From Turnera subulata (Eukaryota; Streptophyta; Magnoliopsida; Malpighiales; Passifloraceae), in the NCBI GenBank assembly GCA_028386065.3, contig JAKUCV010002160.1, positions 124,001 to 188,000 on the forward strand: DNA of 64,000 nucleotides. Direction: 5' to 3'. The notes beneath the pieces were generated by a model. It worked only from the letters and a program-made list of their open reading frames with translations, did not search any database and was not told the origin of the DNA. The number at the start of each line of letters is the position of its first letter. Position 1 is the stretch's first letter. Shown in pieces: positions 1 through 10,584 of this stretch. The position numbers and the translations under genes are program-made.

Positions 1-293
1 TCTCGGTGGACCGAAATGTTAGCTTCTTGGTTATCTGCATGGATTTGAATGGCGCCTGACTTGTTTCTCTCAGCGGAATGGTTTGACGGCCGGATGGGTC
101 TCCTCAGCTTTAAGTGGTTCGATGAACTCAATTGAAAATCGCCTTGTTCCTTTTGCCACTTCTGTAGTCCTCTGATGGTACTCTGAATGTGCCATTTTTA
201 AGCAACCTTGATTTCATCAAACCTGTAATGGCTCATGGTTACTACTCCCTCGAAAAAGAAGAAAAAAGAAAACAAAGAAAGGAAAGAGATTCC

Positions 294-395
294 GCTAGGT
301 TGAAAACCCGAAAGGGTGGCCTAGGCAAAAGTTAGGACAAGCCTGCTAGGTTGAAAAACCGGAAGGGCGGCCTAGGCAAAAGTTAAGGCTGAAAG
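294..395 (+). repeat. Two direct copies of a 51-bp unit
   Basis: Two adjacent copies begin GCTAGGTTGAAAA and contain GGCCTAGGCAAAAGTTA, starting at 294 and 345. They differ at a few bases. Similar GGCCTAGGCAAAA motifs occur, as I recall, downstream of pol in Tat-type elements, which supports the TE-1 assignment weakly. Confidence 0.75.
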
Positions 396-833
396 CGAAG
401 GGAGGATAGTAGCCAATGAGGAAGAAATACTCGCGCACCAGGCCATATTGCTCCACAAGACAATGACTGCTCACTGCAGATAGGTCGCCCAGTCAGCCTT
501 GCACAGCCATCCGGGCGCGTCACCTTTACCGATCTTTAGGGGATGTCCACTGACCCATTTTCCTTTCTTAATCAGATGACTCTCCATCCAGCCACCACTA
601 AACCTTTTCAACAAGAAATGCTCACCCTTGGGGTCCTAGGTAGAAGTAGATGTCCTAGTCGTCGGGATTCCTTCTCAGAAGCTTTTGTATTTTGATGGGA
701 TGGCTCGCCTTGCTTTGAAAATTGCTTGACTTTTACCTCGGCTTGGACAACTTTCAAAGTTCATGCATCATATTAGGGGTATTCTGCATACAAACACACT
801 GTAAAGCATCATGTAGTAATAGGAAGCATTTGC

Positions 834-1042
834 AAAAGAGAGTAAGAGGGAGAGAGAAAGAAAAGAAAAGAACAGGATGGGTAGAATAAGAAGGGAAAAG
901 AGAAGAGAAAAAGGAGATGGGAGGAAGAAGAGAAGAGAGAGAGAGAAAATGAAGAAGAAGAGAGAAAGAGAAGAGAAAAAGGAGATGGGAGGAAGAAAAG
1001 AAGAGAGAGAGAGAGAGAAAAGGAAGAAGAAGAGAGAAACGT
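834..1042 (+). repeat. GA-rich polypurine block
   Basis: About 200 bases are almost pure A/G on the plus strand, with an internal direct repeat (AGAGAAAAAGGAGATGGGAGG occurs twice). Lys/Arg/Glu-rich or Ser/Phe/Leu-rich frames across it are composition artefacts. Confidence 0.85.
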
Positions 1043-1440
1043 GTAATGGCACTTGCATATAGAACCTAGAAGCATCCCCATGCATTGAAATGAAAACACA
1101 TGTAGATATTCTCATGCATCACTTACACATAGGACATGGATTCCTTAGATAGGGTAGATCTGATTGAAAAAGGAAAGAGACGACATTAGGGAATCATCAT
1201 CTTGTGTAGACTAGTATATCTTGGGATCGTCAAGTCAAAGAGGCATGGCATGCCCAAGTTTGAAGTCCGTTGTGATCAGAATTAAGATTTCAGCCACAGG
1301 CAAAGGGCATGTCATGCCTCGAATTTTTGACTTGTCAAAATGGACACCACGTAGTAGGAATGCGAGTTGCCTTGAGGTAATCCTACACGGAACAAAGTTG
1401 AGAGTATAGTGAGCCCTGATCTTGAGAATATTGATTTTTG

Positions 1441-2062
1441 TGGGGCATGCTACCCCATGATTTGAGTTAATTTCTAGGGGGCATGCTACCCCAGTTATCT
1501 GTTTTTTTGGGCATGCTACCCCAGGTATGTGTTTTGTTTCCCGGGGCATGCTACCCCGCGTTTTGAGTCAAAATTTTTCGGGGCATGCTACCCCGATTGT
1601 CCGGTATATTTTTCTCTGGGGCATGCTACCCCACAGTGTGATGTGTTTTGTTCTCCCCGGGGCATCCTACCCGTTATGTGATGTGTTTATTTCCCGGGGC
1701 ATGCTATCCCGTTGTATGTTTTGCTTCCTGGGACATGCTACCCCGATATGTGTTTTGTCTCCCGGGGCATGCTACCCCGCTGTGTGATATGTTTGTCTCC
1801 AGGGGCATGCTACTCCTCATGGTTTATTTGGGGCATGCTACCCTATAGGATTGAGATCGTAGTCAGGATTGTTGATTTCCGGGGCATGCTACCCCATGTA
1901 TTGGTTTCCCGGGGCATGCTACCCCATGCGTCTGTGAGACTCACCTAGGGCATGCTACCACGTTCTGAATCAATCCGTGGGGCATGCGACCTTGTTCCCG
2001 GGGCATGAAACCCCATTGCTGGAGATGACTTTCTTTGGGGAATGCTACCCCGAGGGGTATGT
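1441..2062 (+). repeat. Dispersed-tandem array of GGGGCATGCTACCCC
   Basis: About eighteen copies of GGGGCATGCTACCCC or close variants recur every 20-55 bp (for example near 1442, 1543, 1580, 1618, 1765, 1881, 1911). The 15-mer has complementary GGGG/CCCC arms around CATGCTA. The DNA between copies is variable and not itself repeated, so only the core is conserved. Translations show periodic GHATP (plus) or GVACP (minus) peptides, but frames change and stop, so I treat this as non-coding. Confidence 0.9.
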
Positions 2063-2149
2063 AATGCCCCAAAAATTGTCGCCGGCTGATGAAAAGGTAT
2101 GTGATGCCATGGGAGGGAATGAGATGATTCCTATAGTAGAATCTGGAAA

Positions 2150-2700
2150 TGAGAGAAAACCCGAGTACCCCAGGGAGGACGACTAAATCCCTAGAAAGTT
2201 GGTAACCCCGAAATCGCCCCCACGGGAGGTGACATATCCCTAGTCAACCAAAGTGAGAGGATTCATTATTGACAACCTAAACCCGAGTCTTTGTGGGAGG
2301 ACAACAATTCCCGAACCAAACCCAAGTACCCCACAGGAGGACGATAGTATCCCTAGTTAGTAAGGATGAGATGATTCCTTGTTAGCGACCTGGTAGATGA
2401 GGTGATTCTACCCTAGCCCAAATCAAACACCTATATACCCCATGGGAGGACGGTGGTATCCTTAGTCGGCCGAGATGAGATGATTTTCGGTTGATGACCA
2501 TCAAACAAACCTGTGTACCCCATGGGAGGACGGTAGTATCCCTAGTCAGTTGAGATGAGAGGATTTTTGGCTGATGACCACCAAATAAACAAACTTGTGT
2601 ACCCCATGGCAGGATGGTAGTATCCCTAGTTAGCTTAGAAGAGAGGATTCTTTGCCAACGAAACCAAACCCGTGTCCCCCAAGAAGGACGAAAATTTTTT
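2150..2700 (+). repeat. Degenerate units of about 80-90 bp (ACCCCATGGGAGGACGGTAG type)
   Basis: Six to seven diverged units share a core like GTACCCCATGGGAGGACGGT, then GTATCCCTAGT, then GAGATGAGATGATT or GAGAGGATT. The clearest copies start near 2317, 2435, 2515 and 2598. It immediately follows the GGGGCATGCTACCCC array and runs towards the polypurine tract. Confidence 0.75.
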
Positions 2701-2823
2701 GAAAACTAGGGATGAGATGATTCCCTACCCATGGCATATACATATCAGCATCAGCACCTACTCTATCAAATTTGGGTATTCTTTTATCGTTGTTTTTTCT
2801 TCAGTTTCAAAAGAATCATCAAC

Positions 2824-2833
2824 GAGGGGCATC
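2824..2833 (+). promoter_or_regulatory. Candidate polypurine tract of TE-1
   Basis: GAGGGGCATC abuts the TG of an LTR-like sequence at 2834. In LTR retrotransposons the purine tract primes plus-strand DNA and lies directly before the 3' LTR. Confidence 0.5.
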
Positions 2834-3453
2834 TGTGAAAACCCCAAATTTGATCCACTAATATTTTATTAAACTATGGATATGTTGTTATCTATGGATT
2901 GATGAGATGATTTGATTCTTGGATGACATATATTTGTTATTTAATAGAGTATTAATATTTTTATTATATCTAGAGTTTTGATATATTTAACTTGGAATTA
3001 TTGAGATGATTTAATTTCGAGTCTAGTGTATTTAAAGGTTTTGAAATTAATAAAATATGGTTATTTAGTTGTCTTAGGCTTTTTATTTTTTTTGGACCCA
3101 TTTGAGATGATTTTGGGTTCAAAATGAGTTAGAGGCTTAGACCAATTAAATATGGACCCTCCAGCATTATCGGCCCATCAAAAACACTGAGCTCAAAGGG
3201 CCTTTAGTCTGAATTTTGTCCAGAAATTCGGTTTAAATTGTTCCTACAATTGTTTTTGGTGTTTACGGTATATTGAGTGGAGTGAGGAGGAGGAAAACTA
3301 AATTAGGAAGAAGGGGAGTGGGTAGGCTACAAGTTAGGAGGATATCTGGAGCTTAAAACAAGGCAAAATACCTGTTAGGAAGGGCGTGAGAATCTAGCAG
3401 GACCGGAATAATGCAGATCGAAACCGGAAAGGAAAAAATGGGAAAGGAAACAG

Positions 3454-3570
3454 GTGCTGGTGGACATGGCGAAATGACCTCCATCACCTGGCGGGCATGG
3501 AAGGATGACTGCCGGCACTTGGTGGACATCGTGAGATGACCGCCAGTGCTTGGCGGGCATCGCTCCCAGT
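3454..3570 (+). repeat. Four tandem units of about 31 bp
   Basis: Alternating units of the type GTGCTGGTGGACATGGCGAA and CACCTGGCGGGCATGGAAGG recur four times with related spacers (ATGACC followed by CCA or CCGG). Confidence 0.7.
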
Positions 3571-3682
3571 TTTGGCAGTTTTCCGTTCTTTTCCTTTTTT
3601 CTTGATCTAGGGTATCTACCGTTGGATCTAGGGTTTCAATCTCGACCCTTAAATCAAAACCACGTCCAGACCCCCAGAGCAC

Positions 3683-3690
3683 TATAAATA
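3683..3690 (+). promoter_or_regulatory. TATA box in the TE-1 LTR
   Basis: TATAAATA lies in ACTATAAATAGGACCC, followed about 30 bp downstream by a CT-rich stretch, as expected of a pol II LTR promoter. Confidence 0.6.
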
Positions 3691-4285
3691 GGACCCCCAT
3701 TCATCCTCAAAACTCACGAATTCTCTCCCTTCTCCCTCTATACGCATATAAGCTTAGATGCTTGGGAAATTTCTCTATTTCCAAGCTTAGGAACCCTTTC
3801 AAGGGTCGAAATTCTGAAGGAATTTCTTGGAAAGGATTACCAAGGAGCCAGTAGCAGCAGGAGGTCAAGAAGAGAAGAGGAAGGAGGCGGATTCGAGCAA
3901 ACCGTTGGAGAAGAAGTGCTAAACCCGAGAGGAAGGTTCCAGTGGAGGCAGTCTCAGTATTTTGACGATATCTGGAGCTGTAGGTGTTGGTTTGCTGCGA
4001 TCTTGTTGTCCCTGAAAGCTAAGAAGTAGCTCTACAACTTTACTGTTGAGGCCAAACACCAATTCGGCCTTCTTTTACCCCGAATTCCTTGTTGAAGTTC
4101 TGCCAAACTTTGCTTAGGAGTGGTAAGCAAAAAGGAGCAAGAGGAGGGCTTCAAGAGGTAAGTCATTCTAATTTTATTAGTTGATTGCTGCTATTGTGAC
4201 GTGATGATATTGATGTTGTGATTGTATGTAATGCATGTAAGAACTACGTGAGCTTTGAACCAATTATCAGGGGGGTACGTAGGCA

Positions 4286-4599
4286 GTTTCTAGTGGTGGA
4301 AATGCAAGATCAATCTTTATTTATTTTCTGTTTTGTTTTAGTTTTGTTTTTGTTGTTTGTTTGTTTGTGCATGGCGTATGTCAATCTCTAATTGCACATA
4401 ATCTCGCCCCAACATGGATGGGTGCCTCACACCTTCCCATCCGTGACAAACCCCCGGGTCCATGTCTTTGGTTCGTTATCGGTTGCCTTGTGGAGTCATC
4501 GGTTGACTGATATGTGTGCATATCATATACTATTTTGGAGCATAAAATACCCCTTTGGCCAAGTATTTAGTTAAGATCATGCACGTTATTTATAGTTTT
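4286..4599. other. Unassigned stretch between TE-1 and TE-2
   Basis: AT-rich sequence with T-rich runs around 4320-4370. It may be the end of the TE-1 LTR or its flank, or the start of the TE-2 LTR. I see no gene or clear repeat. Confidence 0.4.
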
Positions 4600-5882
4600 A
4601 GCTTGTTTACCACTAGTTTCGCATCCACTTATTAATTTATGCTTTCAGGTACCTTTTGCTACAAAATGGCTTGAATTTCGAAGAATTGAAGTGCTTTGAA
4701 GAATTCTGGAAAGTTTGGAGCCAATTCATGAAGATTTCTTGACGATCAGTTTTCAACGGCGTCACACTGTTGAAACCCGCGGACCAGAATCTGGAGCCTT
4801 ATAATCCATGTGATAGAAGGATTACTTGTTGGCCAATTAATAGAGTGGCACCGACTTTACTGCTACTTTCAAGGAAATAAAAGGAATGTTTGCTGCGCCT
4901 AAAAGAGGAGAACTCCTAGAAGAAAATAATTCCTACTTTTTAGTTGTCTTAGCTAGATTCTAGAAATTAAAGTCTAGTGTTTTACTACAATAAAAGGAAG
5001 AATTGCAGAAGCAAAAAGGACACGCTTTTCCTCTGGAAAATCATCAACAGCAGCTGGTGGAGAAGAAGCTCTCTAGTCTATCTTCTTTTGTCCTTTATTT
5101 CGGTTTGTATTATGAACAAATCCTCCATTGTTGTTTTCTTTCTATCTATAAACTAAACCTTCTTTTCTAGGTCAAGAGGGATGTAGCTGCTTGATTTCTT
5201 TTATGGTTTAATTACTCCTCAAGCAATTTTCTTATTCGTGTTCTTGACTGTTTTGTGTGAGCTTTATTCAAGGATTGAGACTGGCCATCTTTAGTTCTTG
5301 CTTTCGGATTTAAATCAAGTACCGACATGAGAAGTTTAAATCTGGAGAAACACAAATCAGCCTTAATCTAGAGACTGAAAGGTAATAGATTATTGTGGAA
5401 CTAGTAACAACACAAAACATCATTGCTCTTAGGAATAGGTTTGATCCACGATAGTGGTAAGATTGACCTGTGAGAAGAAATTATACCTCCAAAAGTCGAC
5501 AATTTCACCCTAGGTTGTTACCCATCAAGAAAACGAATAGAAAGTTGTTGGTTTTTAGCGAACAGTGTCACCCCGTTCGCGGACACGGAACAGAGTCACC
5601 CTCTTAGCAGAATTTGGAGGATAATTAGGGCATAAAAGGATAAAGTAGTGAACCCCGATTGATCTAGACCTTCTATGATCTGATCTCTTTGTTTCATTTA
5701 CAACTTATCTTTGTTTATTTTTATCGTTTATCAAAATCTCAAATCACAATCTTCAATTCATTATTTCTTTTACTGTTTTCGGCCTAACGGAGTGAGTCCG
5801 TTGATTAATTATTTTGCCTAGTCCCTGTGGATACGACCTTATGTGCTACTACGATCTGTGCGCTTGCAGATTTTACACATCA
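4600..5882 (+). mobile_element. TE-2 5' LTR (Athila-type; left edge unresolved)
   Basis: The right edge is firm: ...TTTTACACATCA ends at 5882, and a tRNA-Asp primer-binding site follows after six bases. The last 70 bases (CCTGTGGATACGACCTT ... GTGCGCTTGCAG) resemble the ends of the TE-4 and TE-6 LTRs, so all three belong to related Athila-type families. The left edge cannot be set because no second copy is present. Confidence 0.55.
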
Positions 5883-5888
5883 AGTTTT

Positions 5889-5906
5889 TGGCGCCGTTGC
5901 CGGGGA
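5889..5906 (+). promoter_or_regulatory. Primer-binding site, tRNA-Asp type
   Basis: TGGCGCCGTTGCCGGGGA is an exact 18-base complement of the plant tRNA-Asp 3' end (including CCA), the usual primer of Athila-type elements. It fixes the plus orientation of TE-2. Confidence 0.9.
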
Positions 5907-7499
5907 CTAGTGTTGAAATATTTAATTAGCAATTTGATTTGTTAGGCTCTCTTGTTATTTTACCGTTTTCTCTTCCCACTTTTCAGGTTTGTCCAGCTAA
6001 AAGACGTTAAAGAAGCACTCCTCGGGAGGTAGCCCGATGAATTTTTAAGTTTTTACATATTTATTTCTATTTTTTTCTTTTTTTTATGCTTTGTGCTTAT
6101 TAATTTATCCAAGACACTATTCTGTTTAGATTTGGGGGTGCAAATTTGCAATTTGTGGCGTTGTTTATTTTATGCATGAACTTATGTTGCATAGGCTAAA
6201 GGATTTTTTATTATTATTATGGATGTCTGTTTAATTTGATTTGTACAGTGCGACACCGTTCAGTTCTGCCTGCGTTAATCTAGCCTAGAAGAGACCTTAA
6301 CTTTATCTATTTTGAACTTACACTGAATCAGGTCTGCAAGTATACACTAAATGCCACATGATAATTCTGATTCTAGATCACATTCATCTAAAGTGATGTC
6401 CTTAGGATTTGGATAGTTTAGAAATTCTCAAAACTTCTTAAGGAGACAATTATCCTAGAACATCTCTTACACTTGCATTGAGGCGAAATTTATAGCACAA
6501 TCTAGACCAGAGACATGATTTAGGCCATCCTTGATTTTAACTGACACATAAACCTTTGCCTGCCCTTGATCAATTTACCAATTGTTAGACCCTTTGATCC
6601 TACTTTATATGGTCATACATTCTTTTGTTACCCACGTCAACCACCTCACACCTTTGCAGCCACTTACATGACCATCTTGTGCCTGATCAGCACACATTTT
6701 TCTTTGAAATCAACCCATACCCGTTCTGTTAAGTTATTTAGTCCATATACTTGCACATCAGTTCATAAAGAGCATTGAACATCATATTTCAAAACCAACG
6801 GTCTCGCCCTGTTCAGAATTTCGGGGAAAAGAATACAAGTTGAAGCATAGTTAACCCCTACTCACTCACGAAAAAAAAAAGAGCAAAAAGTTGAAAAAAA
6901 AGAGTGAAACACATAACACACAAAAAAACAAAAAAAAAATGTGTGTGCATTTGAGTGCAGCATGAGAGATTACTCAAGGAACTTTACTGCCGACTAAACA
7001 GGGTTAGCCTGTTGAAACATCAAGTTGCTCTAGTTTTGCAAGATTTGGATTCACTAATTTAACAGACTTTTGAATACCTTTTTTCTTCCTTGGAAACAAG
7101 TACCTAGCTCCGTTTCAACCCTTTGTTAAGCCCTAATGATCGCTGATTATTGATTTGTGCCCATTAGGGGAAATGCGAGTTTTGAGTTGCCTATGGGACA
7201 TTGTTTCAACTATTTGATCTCTAAGCATATCTTTTGAAGGACTGATTGGACTAAATGTTTGTGAAGGAATCTGAATCTTGATTGTGTACTTTGGTGAGCT
7301 TTAGACCTGAAATTTTTATGAGCAAACTTTTCAAAGGGTAGACTTTTCTGAGGCTAAATTACAGGTTGTATTGGAACAGGGTCATGCTGGTACAGGTTTG
7401 AATAGACAACATCCTTGTGCATATTCTATCTTTTTCCTTGATTTTTCATGTTTAGTTTTGCTTGGGGACAAGCAAAAGTTCAGATTTGGGGGAATTACT
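5907..7499 (+). mobile_element. TE-2 interior, deletion derivative without gag-pol
   Basis: Only about 100 bases after the PBS comes the motif GCACTCCTCGGGAGGTAGCC (about 6015-6034). It resembles the CGGGAGGCAACCC-type sequence that follows pol in Athila-type elements, as at 47385-47410 on the minus strand. Gag and pol are therefore missing. The remaining 1.4 kb looks like 3' non-coding DNA: scattered stops, A-rich runs near 6870-6940, and a stem-loop plus purine tract at the end. No protein is supported. Confidence 0.6.
7456..7494 (+). promoter_or_regulatory. Stem-loop and polypurine tract of TE-2
   Basis: TTTTGCTTG-GGGA-CAAGCAAAA (7456-7477) is a perfect 9-bp stem with a GGGA loop. TTTGGGGGAA (7485-7494) is the polypurine tract. 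The same stem-loop/PPT arrangement recurs on the minus strand in TE-4 and TE-6 with different stem sequences. Confidence 0.75.
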
Positions 7500-7860
7500 T
7501 GTCACGGGGTCAGAGTGTTGCGCAGCGGATAGAACACCCCCGTGCGGCACAAGCAAGCCTCAAGCTTACTTGTTCAGCCTATCAGCTTCAAACACACCAA
7601 AAAGAAGAGATAGAACAACAATAAAGGGAATTAACGAATAAAGAACATAGACAAGAGTAAAGGATTGGGAGAATACTCGTGTCACTATTATTATAAAAGA
7701 ACCAACGTTTACAACAACAGCCCAAACGCCCAGAGACTCCCCCTCACGCATCCTATTTATATAGGTACCGCAAGGCTCTCTCCTAGTTTGACAGTGTTAA
7801 GTAAACTTTCGGTTGCCTAAGGAAGGTTTTTCCTGGAATTTTGTCCTTCAATAAAATTCA
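7500..7860. other. Orphan LTR-like fragment
   Basis: Begins TGTCACGGGG right after the TE-2 PPT and ends AATAAAATTCA. TATATA/TATAAATA-like sequence lies at 7754-7763 and AATAAA near 7849. It has LTR-style TG...CA ends, and TGGCGACTCC, reminiscent of Tat-type primer-binding sites, follows at 7863. It does not match the TE-2 5' LTR, so it is not a simple 3' LTR of TE-2. It could be the edge of another insertion; origin and orientation are unclear. Confidence 0.35.
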
Positions 7861-8559
7861 AGTGGCGACTCCAAAGACATGGATGATGGTTAAGAAGAAG
7901 ATGTTGAATACACGCAATGAATTTTGAGTCAGACATTCACAAATGATCATTGCAGCACCAGAGTCATCAAAGTCTACATTCAAGTTGTTGTAGAACTCCC
8001 TGATTACCTTCTCATAGGCCTTGACTTTGGGAGAGGCCAACAAACCAATATGAGCATTTCTGAGAATTTTAGACACACTAAGTGCCTCAAAGTCCCTCAT
8101 TATCACGTGGTGTGGTGGATGTAGTTTCACTTTCTTCTTCTTCTTAGCAGCTAACTTTCTTTTTGCCTCTCCTTGGAGTTTCTTTTTAGGTAGCTAAGCA
8201 AGTGTCTCAACATCATCCTCTTGCTCATCATCATCACCACCATCATCGTTATCATTATCATCATCATGATCTTCAGAGTTATTGTCATCCTCTTTCTCTT
8301 TATCCTCTTCATCTTCATCATTCTCATTTGCACCATAGTTAGAATCATCTTCAATTTCATCTCCTCTCTTCCTCTTCGTGGAGACTTCAACCTCTTCAGT
8401 AGGTTCATCTTATGACTCTTCAACTTCTGATCCAGCCTCATCATCTGAATCATCCTCACCTTCAAGTTCAGGTTCATGTTCAACAAATTTTTTCTACCTT
8501 TCAGCTTTACTCATTAGTTTTGGGGTTGGTTTTTGTTGTGTGATTTGTGTTCGTGCTAC
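7858..8559 (-). pseudogene. TE-3: degenerate retroelement ORF with acidic and basic low-complexity segments
   Basis: Read from 8559 leftwards, one frame continues through three in-frame stops. It has a short polar N-part, a long Asp/Glu-rich tract (about 8200-8460, made of GAT/GAA repeats), a Lys-rich stretch (KRKLAAKKKKK), then a globular-looking segment with HVIMRDFEALSVSKILRNA and VKAYEKVIREFYNNL. The latter resembles the 'putative plant transposon protein' ORFs found beside gypsy elements. The upstream part is cut off by the TE-4 LTR at 8560. A Met-rich frame over the same bases is only a shadow of the repeat. Function unknown. Confidence 0.5.
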
Positions 8560-10548
8560 TGTCAGATTTGGTTCCTGCAAGTGCACAGGGTAGTTGTAGT
8601 ACTTAACCAAGGTCGTATCCACAGGGACTGTGTTGGGTCTGTTACCTTCAAATTTCGATCGGTTAGGCGAAATGAAATCAATTAAGGTGATTGATTAATT
8701 AAACTAAAAGTAATCATTTGGAATGTAATTAATAATGAGATTAAAGCAAAGGAAAGATCATATTAAGGAAGGTCTTAGGCATCAGGGGTTTCCCATGCCT
8801 TGTTTTTATGCTCAAAATTGCTAAGTTGTGCCGCAACAGGCTTAGCCTGTTTGACGACCTATGTTTAATAGGATGTCTCGAAGGGGCACCCAACCTGGAA
8901 TACTACCAACGACTCTCGATCTTATTGATAGTTCCTTAAATTTCTATCTACCCCCTGTCACTAGAGTTGACCTCCTCTCAAGGGTGAAGTTCACTGTTGG
9001 GGCAGGTTTTCCCACAGTTTCTCCCTGTCTTCTCTCGAATGTCCAGGGAATGAAGGCTGGCCACTGTAGGTCCTACAATTTGGCTTCACCTCCCGGTCCT
9101 TCACCAAATCACTACTAAGTTGTAGTAATCTTCCCAGTGGTCAATCGAGGATCTAATTAAAAAGGGGTTATCTCCTAGACTGTACCCTAACAGGCTGAGC
9201 CTGCTGTAGGCATGATCTAGTTATAAGGGTTGATTCTAGTAGGGTCTCTCAACCTTTACTATACCCATTTGCTTTCACTCACAGGTATCTCCCAAGATTC
9301 TCATCTATCCTTGGTGCTCGCACCAGGTCAAAACAAGGGGTTTAGGAACTGTGTTGAGGCTTGTTCCTCAATTAGTTTTCAGCTCCGCAAAAGGCTTCGA
9401 AACTAAGGGTAGGTTACTGTTGGTCTAGTAGCTATGGCTTCTCCCCTAGGTTCTTCACCTAGCTCCCTGAGATCATGTATGGGTTTGATCAAGACTCAAG
9501 CATGGATAAGGTTCACAACAACCAACAAGAAAATCAGTTAAGAATATCAAATGAGCAATTTATTACAATCAAACAAAGACATGTTACACCCTTCCAGCCT
9601 AAGAAGGGGTTGTTTAGTTCATAATCGGAATTACAGAAATAGAATGGATGAAAGTCAACATAATATTCAGAATGACTCAGGAATCAAAGGCGACTCTGGG
9701 TCCTTCTCTTCCAAGTGTTTTTCCAGGATTCTACTTCCCAATTGATTGATCGATTTCTCGATGATTTTCTTCTGGTTTTTCTTCTCTTTTTATAGTCGCA
9801 GCTGAGGCTCTTTCTCTCCCTCTTCCACTTGCTCGGAGGTATGGGAGTTGCAAAAATTGGCTGCCCACGTGCTCGTTAGGATGTAGAGCCATAGGAGGGG
9901 GGTGGTTGCAGAAATTCGTTTGAAACAGGTGGGCAGAAGACTTTTTAGGAGAGATTTCTGGTTCGTCAGGTGAATTTTCTCCAGGCAAAATGATTACTAC
10001 TACCTTATCTTCAAGAATTAGTCTGATATGCTCAGGATATAGTTGCAGGTGTCAGTTTTGCTCTTCTGCAAGTGGAATGAATTTAATATTCCTTTCGCTC
10101 TTTTCTGGTTTCTGCAACTTGTACACGCTGAGGCTGTTCCGGAGGCTGTGTGCGACATTCTTTAATTTATCCTTCAAATTGACTCCGAAGTCCCAATTGG
10201 TTAGCAAAGTGTTACTGGGGCTTTTGGAATCAAGACTTAGAAAGTGGAATCCAGAGGATAATCTGCGATTGGAGGAGGATTTGTGGCCTTCGACTGATTT
10301 TGTAGTGAATAGCAGGCCTACACAAGTCCTAAAACAGGCTCGTGCGGTAACAGAGGCTGTTTCTTCGAATTTCTTAGCAGAATCTTCCAAAATCCTTCGA
10401 TATGCACCTGTATCACTAATCATACAGTAAGGGATGGGATTTAAAGGAATATGGTGAAATAATGCAAAGTGAGGCATATAATCATGATAAAATGAGATTA
10501 AGTGCATTGAAAATCATGCCAAAAACTATGCAAATTTCACACGCATCA
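8560..10548 (-). mobile_element. TE-4 3' LTR (Athila-lineage)
   Basis: In minus orientation it begins TGATGCGTGTGAAA directly after a purine tract. It ends with the conserved CCTGTGGATACGACCTT...TGCACTTGCAG block and TGACA at 8560. It interrupts the TE-3 reading frame, which locates the insertion point. The expected target-site base set on this side is GCTAC (8555-8559); the partner end of TE-4 lies outside the window. A 146-codon plus-strand frame at 9990-10430 is not supported as a gene. Two ACAGGCnnnGCCTGT-type palindromes lie inside (8834, 9189). Confidence 0.75.
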
Positions 10549-10584
10549 AAATACCCCAAACTGAAGATTTTTCTTGTCCTCAAG
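10549..10584 (-). promoter_or_regulatory. TE-4 polypurine tract with upstream stem-loop
   Basis: On the minus strand CTTG-AGGA-CAAG (10573-10584) is followed by AAAAATCTTCAGTTTGGGG and then the LTR. The stem is 4 bp, extended after one mismatch by T-A pairs. This is the LTR-proximal copy of a motif that occurs again at 11891-11927. Confidence 0.7.

Larger units (their letters stand above)
1..2833 (+). mobile_element. TE-1: 3' non-coding interior of a Tat-like Ty3/gypsy element
   Basis: No convincing coding frame is seen across this stretch. It ends in a purine tract (GAGGGGCATC) directly followed by an LTR-like start (TGTGAAAACCCC), an arrangement I associate with the 3' end of Tat/Ogre-type plant gypsy elements. 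The interior is built from short repeats: a doubled 51-bp unit, a GA-rich block, an array of GGGGCATGCTACCCC and a series of about 85-bp units. Bases 1-240 contain nothing I can assign. The lineage is an inference from the PPT and LTR style only; no RT or integrase is present to confirm it. Confidence 0.5.
2834..4285 (+). mobile_element. TE-1 3' LTR (right edge approximate)
   Basis: Starts TGTGAAAACCCC after the purine tract. It contains a TATAAATA box at 3683-3690 followed by a pyrimidine-rich start-site region, and ends near GGTACGTAGGCA at about 4285, a motif I associate with Tat-type LTR ends. No second LTR copy lies in the window, so neither edge can be checked by pairing. It also holds a 31-bp repeat (3454-3570), three GAGATGATT motifs about 100 bp apart, and a module shared with a copia leader (3963-4107). 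Confidence 0.5.

Noticed and set aside
877..1062. Lys/Arg/Glu-rich frame
   Set aside because: Composition artefact of the GA-rich block.
1527..1948. Frames with repeated GHATP/GVACP peptides
   Set aside because: They come from the GGGGCATGCTACCCC motif on either strand; frames end repeatedly and spacing is not a multiple of three.
8151..8486. Met/Lys-rich 111-codon frame and Ile/Ser-rich plus-strand frames
   Set aside because: Shadows of the GAT/GAA repeat; the acidic frame continuous with TE-3 is the credible one.
9990..10507. Overlapping 146- and 151-codon frames on both strands
   Set aside because: They lie wholly inside the TE-4 LTR, match no family I recognise and have no conserved context.
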